From Coleophoma eucalyptorum (Eukaryota; Ascomycota; Leotiomycetes; Helotiales; Dermateaceae), in NCBI GenBank assembly GCA_026120035.1, contig JALRME010000004.1, positions 868,001 through 932,000 on the forward strand: a stretch of 64,000 bases of DNA, read 5' to 3'. Both the position numbers and the translations under genes were made by a program. Of the stretch, positions 60,146-64,000 are shown in pieces (positions within the stretch are counted from its first letter, which is position 1; every line of letters begins with the position of its first letter). Below the pieces are notes generated by a model. The model worked only from the letters and a program-made list of their open reading frames with translations. It was not told where the DNA came from and ran no database searches.

Positions 60146-61190
60146 TCAGTTTTTACTCCTGACTCCAATGACCCAGGTCAAATATCCTGTAGGCCAAGTA
60201 TGCTGTTCGTGTCCACTTCTAATGGTCCAGCCGTCAGAAGATGCCCCGCACTTCTTCATCAGAGCGTGGACTTCTTCCGGACTTCGCGTTCTCAATGAAG
60301 ATACGTATCCATCAAAAACAAGAACGAATGGTATGATAGGGATTATGTAAGTGAAAAAAAGATGTCCTGGGGACCTCCAAAAGTAGAATGGGGTAATCAC
60401 AAAGAACAACAAACCCATGGCACAGATGGTGATGAGAGACGAGATAGTGCGCTCTTGAAGCTCGAAGATTCTTAGTCAACATTAGCATTAAATCCGACCT
60501 TTTCTTTGAAGATTACGCACCCAAAACCATCGGCTGTCTCGAGGGTATTCTTCAGAATAGAGGATCCCAGATCGTCATCGAAATGGTGAAAGGCGAGGTT
60601 GTATAGCCTGAATATACTTTTTCCTTCTTGGCAAGTTATATCCTTAGGTGCATTGGAAGCATCTACTGAAGTGGCAATAAAGCTAAGATTCTCACTCCGT
60701 TTCGATGCCTCCGTCCAATCAGGAATATGTGGGTGAATATCTGTGAGGACAAACTGAACAGCAGTATCTTTTGATGGCGCGTTCCTGGCCATTGGGGAGC
60801 GAGGAGTTAAGCCATTTGGTGCTGGCACGGGAATATCGGAAGTTCTTGAGGATAATTGCGCATTCAATTCCTTCTCGATATATGGAGTTGGGCCACCTGC
60901 GCCTGCGCAGAAATCGACATAGGTGTATTGAAATATTCTATCTGAGAGCGTGCGATCCAGCGTGGTTGCGACAAGCTTAGCAGGCGATGTTTTCTGGACA
61001 ATGGGTGCTCGAAAGGTCCAGGCAAGAGTGAGGCATGATTGTACCTTCTCGCGAAGATATTGAGGAAACCTGCCAGAGAGACTATTAGACATATGACGCA
61101 GTGATAAGGTGAATGGAATTGTATGGGTATGGCCTACCAAGCCTGGTCATTTATCTCATAGAAGTGAACGCGGGGGCATATGAGCACCAT
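60146..61190 (-). CDS. SAM-dependent methyltransferase-like protein with C-terminal membrane segments
   Basis: A 308-aa fungal protein in three minus-strand exons: 61190-61138, 61069-60521 and 60470-60146, introns 68 and 50 nt. The splices yield YEINDQAWFPQYLREKVQ and DGFGIFELQERTISS, both family-like. The SAM-binding motif VDFCAGAGGP is at about 69-78, with an acidic-strand block (FVLTDIHPHIPDW) after a disordered insert. The C-terminal region has two hydrophobic segments (MGLLFFVITPFYF, FFTYIIPIIPFVLVF) followed by DGYVSSLRTRSPEEV. Similar proteins occur widely in filamentous ascomycetes, without a known substrate. The first exon and the GTGCGT donor of the second intron are my choices and less certain than the rest. 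Confidence 0.8.
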
Positions 61191-61424
61191 TATGTAGAAT
61201 AATAGACGTAAATTAGAGCACGACTACCGCAAGACTGAAGTGAATTGGATTAAAACAGAGAAGGAAATGTAGCTTCGAGGTTCGACAGTTTAGGATCCCA
61301 GCCTCGAAACGAGGCTACCAGGGAACACCCGCCACTAGGCTTCATTGAGACGCCAGGCCTTAATCTCGATTGCAGCTCAAACCATTGGATTTCTTCCTAA
61401 ATATCTGGCAACACAGCAATAACG
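61191..61424. promoter_or_regulatory. Divergent promoter, methyltransferase-like / P450
   Basis: A compact 234-bp divergent region; I see no clear TATA box. The two genes may be co-regulated. Confidence 0.45.
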
Positions 61425-63186
61425 ATGAGTCTTTCAGTAATATTTTGCATAGGGGTTGCAATAATATCGACTGCGGCATATATTTTCCTCTTCACCAATG
61501 GGTCGAAGATTCATCGCAATGGGAAACCGTTGAGGTCAGTTGATTCCTCCGTCGTTCGTGTTTCATCTCTCGCGCCCTTCACGACATGATGAGCACAGTT
61601 GCCGTAAAAATTAATACATGCATACTGATTCTTATAGACGACCGCCAAATACCTTGCCGTTTGTAGGCAATGGAATTCTCTTTCTTGCAGCTCGCCACAA
61701 ACTCTTCTCGTGGTTTGTGAAGTGCGAGCGACAATTCGGATATGAGACCTTCCAAATTTCTGTGCCAACGTTACCCCCAGGCGTTGTCATCAATGATCCT
61801 AAGAATCTCGAGTATGTCTTCAAACAGGAGGGTATTTTTGCCAAGGGCGCTTTTTTTAAGAAGAGGTCTTGGGATTTGTTCGGTATGCTTCGCAGAATCA
61901 CTTTCACTCCCGAGGCTGATTGGATCGAGGTAATGGAATCATTAATGCAGATGGTGATCTTTGGAAAGTCCAGAGGAAGGCTGGACTGAACTTTTTGAAC
62001 AACATGAATTTGAAGATTCTGACTGAGATCGCGCTTCCAAGGTATTTAGAAAAGAGTGTACAGTCCCTCGAGACAACTGACAATGATTCTGTGGTTGACC
62101 TGGAAACTATATTTCACGAACTGACAACTCAACTCATGGGTAAAATGGCTTACAATGTAAGGGTGGTCTCGTCAACTTTTGGGTGCTTGTGTTTACTGCT
62201 ATGAGATCTTACTGATAATGTGTAGATGGAAATGCATTCAGCTGACGCTTTCTCTGTGGCATTTGAGTATGCAAGTGGAGCAACAGGAGAAAGATTTCAA
62301 AATCCGCTATGGCAGATATCCGAAATTATTTTTGGCGTACAATTGCGCAAGTCAATTGCTCGTATAAGAACGTTTGGATCTGCAATTGTTAGTAATGCAA
62401 TCAAGCAGCGACAAGCAGTTGGCCATGATATAGCCGAGCCGCTTGACTCTGTTTCCGGAAGTCTCATCAATTCTTTATTGGACTCTATTGACGACGAAAA
62501 GATGGTAGCTGATGCTGCCTTGAATTATTTATCTGCAGGTGCGTATGCCATACTCTCAAATAGCCACCCTTCTAAGTATCTCAGGCAGAGACACAACAGC
62601 GCAAGCTCTCACTTGGGCGTTTTATCTGCTCATGAGACATCCTTGGGTGGTCCAGGCAATCAGAAGTGAAATCAGAGCCATGAAGATATCACAGCAGAAT
62701 AACGGTAAACCAATGCCATTGTTCCACCCGTCTCTACTACCGTACACAATGGCAACATTCTATGAAACCTTAAGGCTATATCCACCAGTGCCATTTGAGC
62801 TCAAGCAGTGCGAAAAGGAGACGACATTGCCTGATGGAACTTATCTGCCCAAAACTGCGGTCTTGGTTTGGTGCACATGGGCCATGAATCGTTCTAAGAT
62901 CACTTGGGGCAATGATGCTGATGAGTTTGTACCTGGAAGATGGTTAGACGACAGTGGAGGTCTCATCTCTAGAACTGCCTCTGAGTATCCCGTATTCAAT
63001 GGTGGGCCACGAACATGCCTGGGGAAGAAAATGGCGGAGGTTGTCGCCGTGCAGGTCATTGCAACACTGGTGACGAGGTTTGAATTTTGCCCTTTGGATA
63101 ATGGTGAGAGAATCAGTAAGAACAGCCTCACGCTACCGATGGAAGGTGGCTTGCCATGTTATGTAAAGCAATCACCTGATCTATAA
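61425..63186 (+). CDS. Cytochrome P450 monooxygenase, CYP52/CYP63-like
   Basis: A microsomal P450 of 498 aa. Exons are 61425-61534, 61638-61882, 61930-62156, 62226-62538 and 62585-63186; introns 103, 47, 69 and 46 nt; all phases close. An N-terminal membrane anchor (IFCIGVAIISTAAYIFLF) precedes the PPNTLPFVGNG hinge. The I-helix AGRDTT sits at about 298-303 across the last splice. ExxR is E359-TLR-R362, then FVPGRW at about 413-418, and the heme loop FNGGPRTCLG with Cys443. FNGGPRxCLG together with AGRDTTA is typical of CYP52/CYP63-type enzymes that hydroxylate fatty acids, alkanes or aromatics; subfamily assignment is an inference. It would need the ER NADPH-P450 reductase. Confidence 0.93.
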
Positions 63187-63664
63187 GCCTGCTATTCCAG
63201 TTCGCATCTTGTAGATTTGAGCATGATTCCAGTAATGTTTCAGTGCAAGCAGCCTTTGGATTGCGGTAAAACAGCATCTTAGAATTGATTCCAAATATGG
63301 GTATGATTTGATGAGCACGCATAAATGGCAATAACTATGCTAAGTCTATGGTTTCGCTTCTGTGACGATACCCCTCGAAACCTATGCTTGTGGCTTACAA
63401 AGCCGGATTACAGATGACTTGGCTACATGCCCCGCAATAGCATCACTAAAGTCATCATTGATGACAGTTCTGTTTAAAACCTCGCAGGGCGTGAAGACAG
63501 AGCAACTTTGAAGAAAGTGCTTATACAATTATTTCAGCGAAGCTCCTACATAAATGCTCATGAATTAGAAATTGGGGAGACTACATAAAACAGTACTGCA
63601 CTCCATCTTGGTCCAAGTCTTCAGAGCAGAGTGTATCTACAGTTTCCAACCCAATTCGATCAAA
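63187..63664. other. Intergenic, promoter of the next hydrolase
   Basis: 478 bp. No gene or repeat found. Confidence 0.55.
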
Positions 63665-64000
63665 ATGGCAATTACAACCAATTTCATCCATGCGGACGGA
63701 GTCAAAGTCTTCTATCGAGAAGGCAAATCTCTGGACAAGCCTAATGCCCCAGTGATATTGCTCCTACACGGATTTCCATCTTCCTCCCATCAATATCGCA
63801 ACCTCATACTCCTACTCAGCCATAAGTACCGAGTTATCGCTCCTGACCTGCCGGGCTATGGCTTCACAGAAGTACCAGAAGAGCGCGAATACAAGTACAC
63901 GTTCGACTCACTATCAAATACGATCGAAGCGTTCCTTGATGCTCTTTCCATTGAGAAATTCATAGCCTATGTCTTCGACTATGGAGCACCTACGGCATGG
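63665..64000 (+). CDS. Alpha/beta hydrolase, epoxide-hydrolase/dehalogenase-like, 5' part
   Basis: The first 112 codons of a hydrolase that runs off the right edge. It begins MAITTNFIHADGVKVFYREG and has the oxyanion motif HGFPSSSHQYRNL, then VIAPDLPGYGFTEVP and, at the window edge, the nucleophile strand as YVFDYGAPTAW. In this family the nucleophile loop is V-x-x-D-Y/W-G/S; here the Asp in FDYGA is the expected nucleophile, as in epoxide hydrolases and haloalkane dehalogenases. The remaining triad residues are outside the window. No intron is visible in the part present. Confidence 0.88.
   Translation, partial: MAITTNFIHADGVKVFYREGKSLDKPNAPVILLLHGFPSSSHQYRNLILLLSHKYRVIAPDLPGYGFTEVPEEREYKYTFDSLSNTIEAFLDALSIEKFIAYVFDYGAPTAW

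Overview
The window is nuclear DNA of a filamentous ascomycete fungus. The evidence is: short spliceosomal introns (about 46-116 nt, GT-AG, in nearly every gene), fungal-only families (Zn2Cys6 and C2H2 regulators, KCH potassium transporter, Dal5-type and alpha-glucoside-type MFS carriers, Mx-like dynamin), a GH7 cellulase, and an intron-containing tRNA-Gly. A plant-biomass-degrading Leotiomycetes-like species is my inference; nothing in the sequence fixes the taxon. Most gene models below were built by hand from splice sites, and the phases close exactly at the positions given. Several apparent ORFs begin at TTG, CTG or GTG and are not real starts.

Layout. 1-8.6 kb: 3' end of an SMP-30/gluconolactonase gene, a C2H2 regulator, an HSL-type alpha/beta hydrolase, a degenerate kinase, and a fusion of a PNPOx-like domain with an FAD/NAD reductase. 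8.6-11 kb: mostly gene-free. 11-16 kb: a KCH family K+ transporter with a 90-bp tandem repeat in its C-terminal tail, and a nuclear protein with a small HTH-like domain. 16.9-21.3 kb: a Zn2Cys6 regulator divergent from an alpha-glucoside-type sugar permease, probably a regulator/transporter pair. 21.3-33.5 kb: an accessory, repeat-rich tract with a pogo/Fot1-like transposase relic, a possible gag relic, a degenerate repeat field, an orphan gene, a quinone-reductase-like MDR, an extended SDR, a cytochrome P450 pseudogene and a set of palindromes. It ends at an intact YqjM-type ene-reductase (33.5-35 kb). 35-50 kb: housekeeping-like genes: GDP-mannose pyrophosphorylase A, an Mx-like dynamin, and three fungal proteins of unknown function. 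50.6-54.3 kb: a Dal5-type transporter convergent with an ATZ/TRZ-type amidohydrolase, probably uptake plus deamination. 55.6 kb: tRNA-Gly(GCC). 58.2-64 kb: a secreted GH7 cellobiohydrolase without a CBM, a small methyltransferase with C-terminal membrane segments, a CYP52/CYP63-like P450, and the start of an epoxide-hydrolase/dehalogenase-like hydrolase that runs off the end.

The least ordinary part is 24-35 kb, where one intact MDR, one SDR, one ene-reductase and one dead P450 lie among transposon debris. This could be an eroding or recently broken metabolic cluster; no backbone synthase is visible, so that remains a hypothesis. I found no CRISPR, phage or bacterial mobile system, and nothing I can defend as a wholly new system.
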